Origin: Whitmania pigra
Lineage: Eukaryota > Annelida > Clitellata > Hirudinida > Haemopidae
Assembly (NCBI GenBank): GCA_021613335.1
Contig: JAJTWR010000266.1
Coordinates: 5,699,501-5,763,500 of the forward strand
Length of the DNA stretch: 64,000 nucleotides
Direction of reading: 5' to 3'
In this document: piece by piece, positions 28,695-44,860 of the stretch
Layout: each line of letters starts with the position of its first letter
How positions within the stretch are numbered: position 1 is the first letter of the stretch
The notes under the pieces: model-generated
The model's input: the letters and a program-made list of their open reading frames with translations, nothing else
What the model was told of the DNA's origin: nothing
Databases searched by the model: none
Position numbers and translations under genes: made by a program

Positions 28695-29130
28695 AGACGC
28701 CCATCTCTCTCGGTATCAAATTAAATTCTACTAGATGGACCGCAAGAGCTGAATGTTTGAAAGCTGTCAACATTGTGAAAGATTGCGAAAAATTGATGAA
28801 ATACTTGATGAAATTTCGTATCAAAAGCGATCGGACTCAACTAAATCTGATGCTCTGGGCTTATGCAAACGTTCTAAATCATGAGTTTTGACTTTATTCT
28901 GTCAATTATGCTTATGAAGAATGTACCGCATAAAATAATTGTTAACTGAATCTTTGGAAGCAATTGACCTGAATGTTATTGATGCACTAAAAAACATAAA
29001 AGCGACCACTAAGACCTTGGAATTCCTCTGCAGTGAAACATAGATAACACAATTAATCCAGCAATTTTCATCCAAATTACACATAAATGCGGAAAACGAT
29101 TTAAGCGCCATCACACAGCGACACCGTTAA
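28695..29130 (+). mobile_element. hAT (ZMYM1-like) remnant
   Basis: The frame SLGIKLNSTRWTARAECLKA, then VNIVKDCEKLMKYL, matches the part of ZMYM1-like hAT transposases around the conserved TRW motif. A stop near 28890 and frame changes follow. Confidence 0.5.
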
Positions 29131-29470
29131 GTTAAGTTTGTAACGTAAATATAAATTAACTACAATTACAACAATTTTCAAAAAGCATTTGAAATCTGTT
29201 TTTCGACTGCGCTCCTTGAACCTGTTTGTAAAACCAGCCAGAAACTTTATGAAAATTTATTAATTATAAAATTTTAAAATCCTTACAAAACCCAGAATAT
29301 TATATTAATAGTTTTTTCTCTGCACCTATACCAGTCAACAAATTATCTTTACACAAGCGCAGTAAATTTTGCTACATATTTTACTTTTGGTTGGAGCTGT
29401 TAGCAATCCATCTTTACTGGAGTAGAACCTGGGTGTTTTTGGCTTTTGAGTTATAACGACAATTTTCAAA

Positions 29471-31954
<2,484 letters not shown>

Positions 31955-32282
31955 GAAATTTTGACCATAAGCTCCAAAATCTCAAATCACCACAATTGTA
32001 CTTTTTACATTTTTATGTTTTTTATGGCAAGTTAAATTAATGACCAGTTTTTATTCCAAAGAATGATCACAAATTGAAGCTGTTTAATGAGCACCATTGT
32101 TGAAATAACACACAAAAACTCACACTCCAAAATTACCAAGTTTTGGACAGCCAGCTCTAGTAGCTTGAACCCCCACCCATCGTGCACAGAACATCTTATT
32201 TGCCAAGTTGTCCCGGTACCAATTCCCCATGCCATATGAAACCCTACAGCACATTAAAATAGTTTTGGCCACACAACATGTT

Positions 32283-32288
32283 TTATTT
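32283..32288 (-). terminator. RPS15 polyadenylation signal
   Basis: AATAAA on the minus strand about 9 bp after the RPS15 stop, implying a very short 3' UTR, as is usual for ribosomal protein genes. Confidence 0.55.
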
Positions 32289-32296
32289 GTAACAAG

Positions 32297-33011
<715 letters not shown>

Positions 33012-33034
33012 ATTGATCGGTTGACGTTACGAAC

Positions 33035-33044
33035 GAAAAGGAAG
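33035..33044 (-). promoter_or_regulatory. Candidate 5' TOP motif of RPS15
   Basis: The minus strand reads CTTCCTTTTC about 24 bases upstream of the ATG. A pyrimidine run starting with C at the cap site is the terminal oligopyrimidine element that couples ribosomal protein translation to growth signals. The transcription start itself is inferred. Confidence 0.45.
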
Positions 33045-35141
33045 TAATGTTACCCAGACAAGTATGAGTTTCAAAAGTAACAGATTCTAAAATTTAAAAA
33101 ATCACAAAAATATGTTTTAAAAACATTTAATTATATAGTTTTAAATATAATGTAAAAAATTTAAATTATTTTTAAATTAAATGGTGTCATCGTAAATTCA
33201 TTGTTCGTATGGTTTAGATTTATTTACTATAATTGTTACCAATTTACATTAATTATGTATGTTCAAATATTTTTAGCTACGGATGTAGTTATTCATAAAC
33301 TGAGTTTCTGGACAATTTAATTGGAATTAAATTTATTTCAAAGTTGAATTACAAACTTTAAATTTTATAGTTTCCAATAAATTTAAGTCACAATAATTTT
33401 GATAAGACTAGTAATATGTTCTGGATAAGTTCTGTATAACTTATATACTTTTATAAATCTCCCGCTTGATTTCATGTCAAAATGAGACGTTCGGATATTA
33501 TTTTAGAATCATCAAATATTTAAAAAAGATAAAATAGAATTATTTCTATTTAATTTTAGTTGCAAGCTTTGTCAAACTGAGAAATATATTCAAATTAATA
33601 TGTTAATAGGAAATAGCTTATATGCAATAAAACAAGAATTTACATAAATTTAAGTTCTACTTTTAGTAACCACCACGTTTAGCTGCTTCGAGGTGCGAGT
33701 ATTTGCTAACATGAGAAATTCGAAGAGATGTAATAACGCAGAAACGTCGCGATGCACGGCATGAAAACTCACTGCTGGGAGTTTCTGAAGCGCAACGATC
33801 AGACCTTTAATTACGTTCGATAGACGAGTGTTGCGAGATATTTTTGACAGCTACTACTCTCTTGTGGATTCACGAAACTTCGTGATTTATAAAGCACATT
33901 TTATATCATAGAAGAATTTGTGTCGACAATTATAACACAAGTAAATCACAAACTAAATATAAAATTGAAATATTATGTATCAACGATATGATTTCGCCAG
34001 CAAACATTAATAATGATCATCGAACGTTTCGAGTCACAAATTGCGATTCTAGGAGGAAGTGCATGAAATAGCTAATTTGTTTCGATTGTCTAGTTGAGAT
34101 TGAGCAGGTTTAAAAGTTTTTATTTTTTATAAAAAATGCTATTACTTTAAACTTTAAATTTGGTTTCATTTAAAATTTGAAACTCGATTCTTCGTGTGAC
34201 AAGCTTCTACGATGCCTCATCGACAAACGTCGTGCGTCGAGTGAAAATGCATTTTCGAGAAAAAGTTTTGAAATAAGACCGGCCAAATAGACCACATTGC
34301 CGATATTCATTTCCATGAAGTTTTCCTTAATAATGAAATATTTCGGACTAGTTATTACATTAACTTCAGAGTTATTTACACACGAATAATCGAACTATAC
34401 GAACTATAACATTCAACAGCGATTTCAATAATTCAAAGCCAATCTTTTGCAGCAATCGCCTAGCTGCATTAAAAACATCCATTTTGAGGAAATGACCTTT
34501 TGATTACGTGTGCTTTGAAATTTGTATTAATTAATCGTAAATACTTTCAAGTTCTGATCAGAGTCGCGCTTATCAAAGAGTACTTAAGAATCGTGTCAAC
34601 AAAAACGTCGTATGATTTTTGCTCTCAGGATGCTCTGTCGTTTCTAATTTCTAAGATAAATTTCCAAGATTATTTCGCCACGCCCCTTTGTTTTTCGTCA
34701 GCCAATCGTGGTTTTCAAGAACCTTTGACTGGCATAAAATGGTCCACCTAATGCAATATTTTAACGACGGAGCAACTTTAAAACAGTCAGAAGTGAAGAC
34801 GTTTCGAGGGGTGGAAGTTGTGTCATAAGAGGTTAGCATGATGTGATTCAACACAATAGTGTTTTTTAGTTATTTTTAGTTTTATTTAGTTAGAAATTAT
34901 GTTTCGTTTCCGTTGCTTAATGGTTCTTCTCAGAAGCTTTTAGAAGGCGAAAGAACAGATGGCCTTTAAGAAGCAACAGCTTGTGCGTTAATGCTAGGTA
35001 TGTGATCTCATGTCCATGGCAACATGGAAATATTTGGGCGGGCGCGGATGTAACAAAAGAAACTCGAGAGATTCTAACAAACAAATGAGATCTGGTGCGG
35101 TTCAAGTTCAAAGTGTGTAAGCCGTTTCTTTTGCAGATAAT
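33045..35141. other. Divergent intergenic region between RPS15 and PRDM8
   Basis: About 2.1 kb without coding sequence or recognisable transposon, unlike most of the window. A CCAAT-like GCCAATCGTGG at 34700-34710 and a TATA-like CATAAAATGG at 34733-34742 could be a PRDM8 promoter. A splice acceptor (TTTCTTTTGCAG) just before 35137 suggests an upstream 5' exon that I could not place. Confidence 0.4.
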
Positions 35142-36603
35142 ATGGTGGTCATAACAACACGTCCAGTTGAAAAGGGAACAATTTTTGGTCCTATACCAAA
35201 ATCGATGACTCTAGCAGATCCTGCAGTTTTGATTGGATATAGAACATGCGACACATTTCCCGATGTTCATACTGTAAAGGTAGTGGTTCACAATAATTGA
35301 AATATTTAATTATTTAAAATAGTGCTTCATTTAGCTGGATCTTACAAAACATATACAAGGTGGGATGCTGGCAGAGTGGGTTCCTTACGTTCAGTCGGCA
35401 AGACATTCAGAAGAACAGAATTTAGAGGCCTATTGCGAACAGGGGAAAATGTTTTACGTGGCATGCAAATATGTGCCCGCCAACTGCGAGTTGTTTGTAT
35501 GGTATGAAGAACAATATGCAAAACTTTTTGGAGTTCCTCAGTTGGAAGAAGATTGCAAAAAAAGTGAGAACAATTTTAGTTTTGAAGCTCTTCGTCAATT
35601 TTTTGGAATTCTTTCAGATAATTTATATCGCTGTTCGCGATGTGAAGAAAGTTTCATTTATCCAAACTGTTTGAGGGCTCACATGAAATTCAAATGCAAG
35701 CAGCGTAATCTGAAATGCAATCAATCACGTAGCGAAGAAAAGCCATGCCACCTGCTCTCTATATTTCAAAATGATGTTTTGTTCAACCCACTTCAAACAT
35801 CCTATTGCCAAGATACTTTCAAATCCACTAACAAAAGAAAACTGACGGAGCAGGAAAATCACGAAGTTAATAAAAAAGTTTGCGATCGTCAAGCGAGATC
35901 AGTTCCTGAAGAAACGCACGACGTTTTCCAGAAATGTTTTGCAAATGAATTAACTGAACTCACAGAATCAAGTTCAAGTTCCAGTTCCGGTACTGGTCAG
36001 ATATCGGATATAATAACTGGCATTAGTTCTTCTATTTTGCCGCCAACAGAAGATCACGTCTCCATGATGCACCAACATGCACTGATGTTTTTCCAAAACT
36101 TCCAACCACAACTTCGAAATCCGTTGTCATCACTGGAAATGGTGAATTTCCTTAACAATTCATCGGCCTTCACTATCATAAATTCACCGACCATCTTCGT
36201 CAATCAGCCAAACAATTTAATTAGCAAATACCAAAGCCATCTGCTCACTCCATTCCAAGGAGATATCTCTTTTAGAGGACATGAATCTTCAACATTTTTC
36301 GACGTCCAACGCGACGCTTTATTCCAAGACAGGAAGCTCACATCGCATTCCCTCATTGAACCTCAAATTTCTCCACCCCTCCCGTCAACATTTGCAGCAC
36401 TTAACCTCACCCAAAACTGGTGCGCCAAGTGCAACACTAGCTTCCGAATGACATCAGATCTCGTGTATCACATGAGGTCCCATCATAAGCGAGACTTCGA
36501 TCCCGTTAAGAAGAGAAAGGATGACAAACTCAAGTGTGAGGTTTGTGGAGAGTCTTTTAGAGAAAGACATCACCTCACCAGACACATGACGTCACACGTT
36601 TGA
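35142..36603 (+). CDS. PRDM8: PRDM8-like PR-domain zinc-finger protein
   Basis: Nuclear transcriptional repressor family with roles in neural development; PR domains are SET-related. Exons: 35142-35279 and 35335-36603, joined at VK/LDLTKHIQ; 468 residues from this ATG. Seen: PR domain (about residues 1-120) with EKGTIFGPIP, VQSARHSEEQNLEAY and a C-terminal CELFVWYEEQYAKLFG; a first zinc finger (CSRCEESF..H..KC, about 140-165); a Ser-rich low-complexity centre; and two C-terminal C2H2 fingers beginning NWCAKCNTSFRMTSDLVYHM and CEVCGESFRERHHLTRHM. The C-terminal pair matches vertebrate PRDM8 more closely than PRDM13. An acceptor site precedes the ATG by 5 bp and the frame stays open to it, so a further N-terminal exon is possible. 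Confidence 0.88.
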
Positions 36604-38252
36604 TTTAACTATATGAGTTTTAGCTTAGTGAAACTCACATATTTGGTTAGAACTGTTGACAATGCTCTTTAGTAATTGACAATAATATTCCTAAAAATAA
36701 TCTATGGAATGTTCCAGCTCATAGTTGGAAGCAAATAAAAAAATAAAGCCTTCAAATTTCACAAACTCGTGCTAACCGCAATGCCTTCCATTTTAATTTG
36801 GAGAATGCAATCCGTCTCTCTGAAGGGCGTATGCAATGGAAAGTACAGATAATCTCAAATGCTATCTGGAGTTATGAGATTAAGGAAAGGAATGAGATGT
36901 AATTGAATTAAATAATAAATTCATTGCCCCAGCAAGAAGGTCGATGTCTGGTCCATCAATTTACATTGTCGATAAAGTTAGGTCCATGTTCCTCGGCACA
37001 CTACTTTCAGCAATTTAAATTATTTATGTTAGTCTATTTTCTTCATTTTCTTTAAACACTTTCTACCCGTACATAACCTTTTAAAAGTTTAAACCTTTAA
37101 TTTTGCCTTAAGCATTTGAACTTAATCCATACACTTATTCCTTTGAATCTTGTGAAGTGATATGAGATTTAAGTCCCGATATTACAGTTCGTTGAATGAG
37201 GCCTTGGTCGATCTACAGATGTCAGATGTCGCCTTCGACGCAGTTTCGTCCGAAGTAATAATACAGATGAAAGTCACGTGACAAACATGAGCGAGGATGT
37301 CTGAAGGAAATAAATCTCAAGGGAGTCAGTGATGTATGTCCTCTACGTATCTTTCCACCTCGCTTGCTTCTGCCTAATTGAGATTAACCATCTGCAATGC
37401 AGGACCTCTTATTTACTACAACTCACAGCACGCATTCGTGACTTGCGTTAGCTGGTGATATCTGTAAATCTTTAATAGCTTTAAGATTAGTACCTACATA
37501 AAAATATGCGCGAATTAATTTGGAATAAAATGGCGTTTAACATCTGTTCGATCAGGAAATTTATAATTTGTTATTAATAATTATTATACCATTTCATTTC
37601 TATGGTGTCTATGATGTGACTTGGCAATTGTATGTTGTTCTTATTCCGGTTAATAAACGTGGCTTAGATTGAATTCGATTGCATCAGCACAATTTCCAAT
37701 GTTGAGTCAAAACACCTGCCATAATTCGCGTCAACAAGTTCAAAAGGGGCGTAACAAATGCACCTTTTATTGAAAATGATGCTAAATGTGACAAAAATGA
37801 TTACATGCGCTCTAAAGAACAATTGTTACTAAACAGCCCTTTTTAGAGCCGCCAAAGCGTGACTGGAGACAGCAACAAGATGCAAGCGAATGGCGATCTC
37901 GAGAGTGGCATATGTCACTCCAGGGAAGAATAGTTGATCCGAGGAAGTCTGCATTATCTGACAATGAGATAGAAAATGGAAGATCAACGAGAGACATTTT
38001 CAGATGCTGATCAATGATGAGAAATTGAAAATTTTTTTTGGAATTCGTGACCGTGCAAAAACAGTGCTTGGTGTGCCATGAAAGCCATAAAGAATTCATA
38101 CAAGCAACTGATGCTATCTGACAATATGCCTCCCAGAAGAACTATCAAGAAACGAATCTGAAGATTCTCCATCTTGTCATATTCACAATTTCATGCAAAA
38201 CAACCCATTCAAACTGTTATATTCATGAAACATTCCCTAAAAATACAGGAAA
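36604..38252. other. Gene-free sequence after PRDM8
   Basis: No recognisable gene. A minus-strand ORF at 37812-38099 (95 codons) lacks motifs. Probably 3' UTR followed by intergenic DNA. Confidence 0.35.
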
Positions 38253-38440
38253 ATTTATTTTTAAAACACGGATTAATTTATTTTTAAAACACGGATTAAT
38301 TTATTTTTAAAACACGGATTAATTTATTTTTAAAACACGGATTAATTTATTTTTAAAACACGGATTAATTTATTTTTAAAACGCGGATTAATTCATTTTT
38401 AAAACACGGATTAATTTATTTTTAAAACACGGATTAATTT
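38253..38440. repeat. 23-bp minisatellite, eight units
   Basis: Tandem copies of TTTTTAAAACACGGATTAAT plus TTA, nearly identical. One unit has ACGCGG for ACACGG and one has TTCA for TTTA. There are no spacers, so it is not a CRISPR-like array. Confidence 0.95.
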
Positions 38441-39925
38441 TAAAATTGAGAATAGTGTCGAAGGAGACTTGTACAAATGAAAGTCTCGATACTGAGCAAT
38501 GAAGTGAAATGACTTGCGGTTTTCAAGATGCATACACACACTTGATTAATCCACAATTTCCTCATCAAGTAGACAATACTCGGCTGATTAGAATCATGCA
38601 TTGCAATCCTTCATCAGCTCGACGCTTTTATGTCATTGCATTCCAAAAAATTGTGTTAAACCATTTTAGACAAATTAATTCAATGTTGACGAGAAATTGA
38701 TTGTTGGTTCTGTACGACTACATTCAAGCGGCTTTTTATCTGTGCCTTTCCTTGTTATGTTCGGATCAATCGAAAGGACGTTTCTGCTTCATTTGTAGAT
38801 TTCGACCGTCGTTTGAAAAATATGATCTTCGGATCAGAAGAGCAAACCAATTCCGTGAAAGGAGGGAACAGCTCTAGCACGGACGGCGAGTTTAAACGCG
38901 TTTCATCAGAGAAACTAATCAGAAATGTCTTCAGCAGGCAAGGAATCATAACCACTCGAGCAGGAAATTATTGGAAACAGCCACTTATGTGTTCTCTGTG
39001 ACATTTTTAGAACTTTTGAGAAATTTCATAGCTACCGTAAACCGAAAAAATAATTTTGATTTTTCAAATAATTATTAGAATCTATATTCATTTCTTTAGT
39101 TGAGCTCATCGATAGAAACATCGTGTGAGACATTCTGTCGGCTCTAGATAAGATGATTATTGCCAGCGTTGTTGTGTCCCTGCAAATTTAGCACTTCTCA
39201 TGGCTGTGGAGTTTTTTCCACACAGAATAAGTATGTGTTTTAACAACAAAAGAATTCTTATTGTAATAAGTGCAAGCTTAAATCGGATTAAAACTTCAAT
39301 CGGATAACATGAAAATACTACTTTTCAATTATCAACTTTAAAGGATATTAGTAAAGAAATACAAACTTGTACTAAATTCTCGCATACTTTCATGGATTTC
39401 ATGACGTAACGCGAAAAAGGTACAAGACGATAATCAAGCCATCTCGCAAGACACGACGTTTTCTCGGAAAGTTCCATTTTCTCCTCAGTCATAGGGTCAT
39501 CTCTAATTGGAGCCGACACAGACGATAACAGATTTCAGTTTGAAAAGGAATACACCCAAAAACAAGACGGCTGATAAGCTGATTTATTCGATCGCTATGT
39601 CGTATCTCCATGAGTCAGATGAGCCAGAGTGATAACAAAATCTTCCTTCTTAACTAAATATCTGTATTGGTTAAGTATAATTGTTTCTTGTAATTGCAAA
39701 TCAAAATTTAGAAAGTAACACGTCTGAGGATTGTTGAATTAGCTTGTATAACTCAAAATCATTATTTAACATTTAAGCAACATATTTGCATGAATATTTT
39801 TAATGATTTAATAATTTTCGTAGCTTATATTTATGACCCTTTTTGGTATAATCGCCAGAGTGACTTTAATTCGTTTTCGTATTTGTTTTTCTTAGTGATG
39901 GGTACCAACTACCGTATTTTTACGA
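38441..39925. other. Gene-free sequence
   Basis: Short overlapping ORFs on both strands (for example 38755-38955 and 38813-39001) are mirror images without motifs. Nothing else is recognised. Confidence 0.35.
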
Positions 39926-41090
39926 AATTAACACGCAGACGATTATAACACGCACCAATAGACGCATCTCTTTTAGCTAAAGATATTTAATAAATAATCA
40001 CATAACTGAACATTCTAGTTAAATTTGTTTTTTTATTTAATCATCATGTTCAGAAAGTTCAAATTCAATGGGAAGCATTGATAAATTATGCAAAGTGTCC
40101 GACATTACGTAAAGCATAATTATGTGAATGCAAAAAATTAAAGTTATATAAATTAAAATATTTAATTGAAGCTTTTTCTAATATATGAATCACTAACATA
40201 TGAAAAATGAAGTATCGGTTCGCAAATGGAGAAAGAAGGAGTGCTTGCTTGAGAAACTGAATCCGAGAAAACGTGCATGCCGTGGCCAAAGTTAAAGTCT
40301 GATCTAAAGCTATGGGTCTTGGAACAAATGAAGAGAAGCCGAAGAGTTTCAACAAAAGCCATCCATCTAAAAGCCAGGATGTTGGCTCATGAGAGCGAAA
40401 TTAACGATTTCAAGGCAAGGCCTTCGTGGATCTCAAAATTCATGACGAGAAACAGGTTGTCAGTGAGGACCAGAACAACTGTCGGACAACGGCTTCCTGA
40501 CGATTGTTTAAAATACACGATTTTCGCAGATTTGTTGCCGAGGAAATTGGCGCGAGAAATGAATGAAGTTCCAATGGTTTTCGATATTCCCTCGACGAGA
40601 ACAGTGGAAGCATATGGGGCCAGAACTGTGGCAATAACAACGAAAGGAGATGTTTCATCGTCGTACTTGGATACTCTGTGGCACCTTAACTTAATTGTTT
40701 GATCATATTGTTACTACAAATAGTTGACAAATTGTCAGGTCTGAGTAGGAGGAATGGATGCAGAATGGCACACACACACTTTACATACCGTCTGGACGCG
40801 TCAGGAAAGCCATGTATTCTGAGGTGCACGTGGGTTGCATGAGCATGTTACAAAATGTCACCGGATTTGATTCTGAGTGGCTTTAGAAAGGCTGGCATTA
40901 AGCCTATGTGAGAGGAGGAAAGTGACCACTCGGATGATGAACCAGAGTGCAATCCAGCAAGAACCGAAAATGAATGTGAAGACTCTTCGACTTTTGATGG
41001 ATTTGAAGGCTTAGCTGATGATTAGGAATAATTATTGGTCTTCTGATTGATTATTTGAATGTGCATTATGTATGCTAATAAATTGTTTAA
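39926..41090 (+). mobile_element. Pogo-like DNA transposon, decayed
   Basis: The left side has pogo-type terminal sequence (GATTATAACACGCACC at about 39940-39955). A 141-codon frame (40277-40702) holds the DNA-binding part: LKLWVLEQMKRSRRVSTKAI, HLKARMLAHESEINDFKA, SWISKFMTRNRLSVRTRTTV. The catalytic centre is largely lost; the C-terminal end is seen at about 40855-41025 (SGFRKAGIKPM, then acidic residues). A second copy in opposite orientation is at 46484-47395. Confidence 0.75.
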
Positions 41091-41447
41091 AAACTTCAAA
41101 GAACTGATTAAAGATTCATGAGCTCGCTGCAGTTGATCAAAATAGGTCCCGAGTCGCTTTGGTATTGTGTTCTCTCTCCAAATCTACCTCTAAACTATTT
41201 TTCATTTCAAAATTTGCATCAACTTTCTATTATGGAACGCAGATTGTTCACGATTGATTAATAAGATTTTTTAATAATTCGTAAGACAAAAATGAAGCAA
41301 TGCTTGAAAGGACGGTGACGAACTCGTTAACCAATTCCGCGCTGCAAACGTTTCTGCTTAACAAGTCTCTGCGCCCCATAACTCCCTATATATGGAAATC
41401 ACATTTTAAATGTACAAACCTTAAGAGACATTTTTAAACATTTTGAG
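41091..41447. other. No recognisable feature
   Basis: AT-rich sequence with no gene or repeat that I can support. Confidence 0.3.
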
Positions 41448-41780
41448 ATTAATTCTTGGAGCAGATGGTGAAGTTAAGCAGATGTACTATGTTGTGGGAC
41501 ACAGCATCACTGAAGGTGTAGAATTGTTGAGGCCCAAATAATGCATCAATTATAACATTAAATTATGGTAGAGATTTCAAAGTCCCTTTCAAGAATCATA
41601 AATAGATCATTGATCTGAACATGAAATGCAGCCCATGTACAATAAGCTTTATAATTGCATTGAAAGAAACAATGTTTTTTTAAATAAATCGAGATCAATT
41701 CTTGAAGCAGATACTGAAGTTATGCATTTATACCATGCTCTGGGATACAGCTTCACTGTGAGGATATGGAATTGTTGAGG
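41448..41780 (+). repeat. Direct duplication of about 90 bp, spaced by about 150 bp
   Basis: 41448-41540 and 41688-41782 share GAGATTAATTCTTGGAGCAG versus GAGATCAATTCTTGAAGCAG, then GTGAAGTTA/CTGAAGTTA, GGGACACAGCATCACTG/GGGATACAGCTTCACTG and GAATTGTTGAGG. Roughly 80% identity by eye. Confidence 0.65.
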
Positions 41781-41782
41781 TC

Positions 41783-43190
41783 AGTGCACCAACTACAACA
41801 TGAAAGTGTGGCCAAAAGCTGCATATAATTTTTACCATCTAAGGTTTCATGATAGCTCTTATAGCAATGTAGAAAATCAACTGACTCATCACCAGCAAAA
41901 GCCAAAGCAGTGGTGGTATTTCATTACAATTACCAATTGGAATCTTCTTAATGGGTTCCAAGAGAATGGGCTAAGACTTTCATTTTGTTTTCCAATAAAG
42001 ACTGCAAAAGAGTGATATCTGACATTATTATCAAAATTGTATTTATTTTATTCCATGCTTTTGAGAAGCGTTCAAAGAGTTTTTATAGCAGGACCATTAA
42101 TAGATTGAAGACATTTGTTACAATAAGTCCATGCATGTGATGTTTGACTATTAAAATGTTAAACAGCACTAACCAAGGCTCTGTCTGAACCACCAGGGCT
42201 GAAAAAAAACATTGTCACACAAACTGAAAACACTAGCACCAATTATAATTATGACTCATAATTTATGAGTAGCAAATAGTTGAAAAATTATGAAGAAAAT
42301 TCATAGAATAGTGCAAGACTCTACAAGTTTCCTATAGTCGCCATCAATTTAAGTTACATTCAAGTTGACGACACAAACTCGTGAGCCGGACAATGCAATG
42401 ATTAACGTGACTGTTTTGTCACATGCTTCTGTAAGAATCGAAGGTTCTTTATGCAATGCATTAACTCCCAAACCAATTATAAACTATTTAAAATTAAAAA
42501 TATAGTCTAAAGCTTTTAAAAAAACAATCAACAGTCTGTGCTATCATTTAAATTTTTTAATTATGTTTGGTCGGACATCAAATTCACTCATACAGCAACT
42601 ATTGTCTCTGCTGGAATTTCAATATCTTGGTGTATGTGCATAAGAGCTAGCCCATTCAGTCAGTCAGTCAGCATCGTAGATCGAAGATAAATTTTGTAAC
42701 CTTTTGAGAGTCTAAAAACTTATTTCATTGCTAGCTGTTGTGGATGGTCGGATAGCCCAAATTAATAGAATCATTCAGAGACTTAATTTGGGGAGAAGGG
42801 TTAGCAAGGGGACAACGCCTTCTTTGTCTTTTAGTTTTTTTTTTATTTAATGATAACGATTTTTACGATGTTAATTGAGAGAAAATGGAAAATGACACGT
42901 CCTTAACCATAGGTAAGCTATATTAAATTGCAACTCCAGATCAAACTCTAGTTGCTCATATTGAAACCTGAACTCAGGGAAGGATCAAATGAAAGACGAA
43001 CTGAGGAACAAACGTGACTTTAATTTGATAATTTCTCAAAGTGTCTGATTCACTTTGCGCAGCTCTCGTTTGCTGCCAATCGATAAGTTATATCAAATGC
43101 CAACTTGAGACGTCCATAGATGGATCAGAAACTAAGAGATTAGCCGGAATTCTAATAATATTTTAATCGATAAATCTTCCATTTAATGAA
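41783..43190. other. Gene-free sequence
   Basis: A 71-codon ORF (41800-42015) and AT-rich DNA; nothing recognisable. Confidence 0.3.
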
Positions 43191-43196
43191 AGTTTC

Positions 43197-43240
43197 TGAA
43201 ATTTTGTCGCCGGGCTATTTTGATGGTCACCCAGTGTAGA
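43197..43240. mobile_element. Solo terminal repeat of the MITE seen at 9.7 and 61.6 kb
   Basis: TTTTGTCGCCGGGCTATTTT followed by GATGGTCACC matches the right end of the MITE at 9711-9900 and 61645-61848. The rest of the element is absent. Confidence 0.6.
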
Positions 43241-43429
43241 CACACCATAGTTAAATATAAGTTCAATATTACTAAATTTCACACTTGACATCATTTTAAT
43301 GAATACACACATCCTATAAAATTTCATTTAAATTTAACGAGTAGAACTTGTTAAATATGCAAGATAGCATTATAGGGAACAACCTTACTTATGACTTTCA
43401 AACTTGAAATGTGTGTAAGTTGCGCACTT

Positions 43430-44150
43430 ATGTATAAGGGGGCAGGGCAAAGTTTTCCATACTTTTACTTGTAACAAATTACTATTTTTGGTGATACTTT
43501 TACTTCGTTACCTTTTTGGCACAAGGCGTTACAAAGTAACATAAATAAAATTTTAAATTAGTTTAATTTTATTTTTTTTTTTTTTTTAAATTTTAGACGA
43601 TTGTTATTTGGTTGGTTCGAGAACCTTTCCCTTTCCGATCAGTAGTTCTTTTATTATTGTTGTTGTCGCTGGTCGTTTTGTTAAATCGAAGTTTGTGGGT
43701 TAGTCATACCCAAGCCATACCCAATTTTAACATACATATCGCAGTATGGATTCCTCTGAAGAGAGTTTGAATATCGTTAGCGAAGGTAAGAGGAACAACG
43801 TTGATGAAAACCAGTTGCCGTATTTAAACAAAATGTTCAGATTTGAATGAAAGGAAGGAAAATCGTATAAGTATGCATGCATCCAACAGAAGTTAAGGAA
43901 TATGAATTGTTAACAAGAATTACACGTAAGAGAGGCAGACAATGACTATGACAGTGAACCAAAGAGGAAATGTCATCAAACAACAGTTCCCCAGTTATTT
44001 GGTAATGCAAATCTTGTGACACAGACAGCAGTCGACGATAGTGTTTTGAACCTTGTGGTTGGAGGCCCGCTTCTTTTACGTATTGTTGAATTGCCAGAGT
44101 TCAAAACGTTAAATAAAAATGGTTCCCCAATTTTAATAAACTTTTAAATA
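43430..44150 (+). mobile_element. hAT fragment with BED-finger-like ORF
   Basis: The 5' part has ACTTTTACTTGTAAC-type motifs common in hAT subterminal regions. From 43746 the frame reads MDSSEESLNIVSEGKRNN and then LPYLNKMFRFE before a stop. Later in-frame pieces (VPQLFG, TAVDDSVLNLVVGG) match the N-terminal half of hAT transposases. It is broken and lacks the catalytic core. Confidence 0.55.
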
Positions 44151-44734
44151 ATAATCCCTGGCTCTCTAAGTTGTGTTCTAGATTTTATAATAGTTACTGT
44201 ATTTTTAACTGGCTCGGTTGATTTATAATCTCTTTTTTCGTACTCCAGTACTCACAAGTCTTTTATTTTCGCCCAAGTTGTTTTGATTTTTCGGAAGTTT
44301 TTTCGACCCCGTCCCTGCGGAATAAAAATACATGTTATACATATTCTAATAGATATTTTTCAGGAGAATTCAAATATATAAATGTCTTGGGTGGCGCACA
44401 CACGGATCTACCATAAAAAATCTTCAAAGTTTTCAAGCATTAATTAAAAATAATTCCCGATTTTTAATTTTTTTAAATACTCGTACCTGGCTCTTTAATC
44501 TTTCTTCTATTTTGTAAAACAATCCGCACATTTTTATCTATCGGTTGATTCTTAATCGCCTTGACAAAAAAGCCCTAAAAAGGGACTAGAACAGGGGCAG
44601 GTATGACTTTCGTTAAAAAACTCATAAAAAACTCGGACCAAAAACAAAACATGTTTTTTTACATCTCTGGTAACATTATGACATTATGAAGAATTAAATT
44701 AATTAAGGTACCTTATAAAATTTTTGAATGAACT

Positions 44735-44860
44735 CCTACCGCGGAGCTAACCTACAGGGAATCATCAAAGGAGTGCCCCGTCACCAAACGTTTCGGCCTA
44801 AACTCCTAACGTTCTCGAGGGGTGGGCCACACCTGTTGATCAGGCGGGTGTCCCTGTCGG
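44735..44860 (+). repeat. Dispersed repeat R1, partial copy 2 (5' part)
   Basis: AAACGTTTCGGCC, AACGTTCTCGAGGGGTGGGCC and GGCGGGTGTCCCTGTCGG match R1 at 63090-63180. It continues after the MITE at 45227 with CCTGTCGGTGAAAACCC, so the MITE landed inside R1. Confidence 0.6.

Noticed and set aside
38253..38440. CRISPR-like array
   Set aside because: Units abut without unique spacers, and the DNA is animal nuclear; it is a minisatellite.
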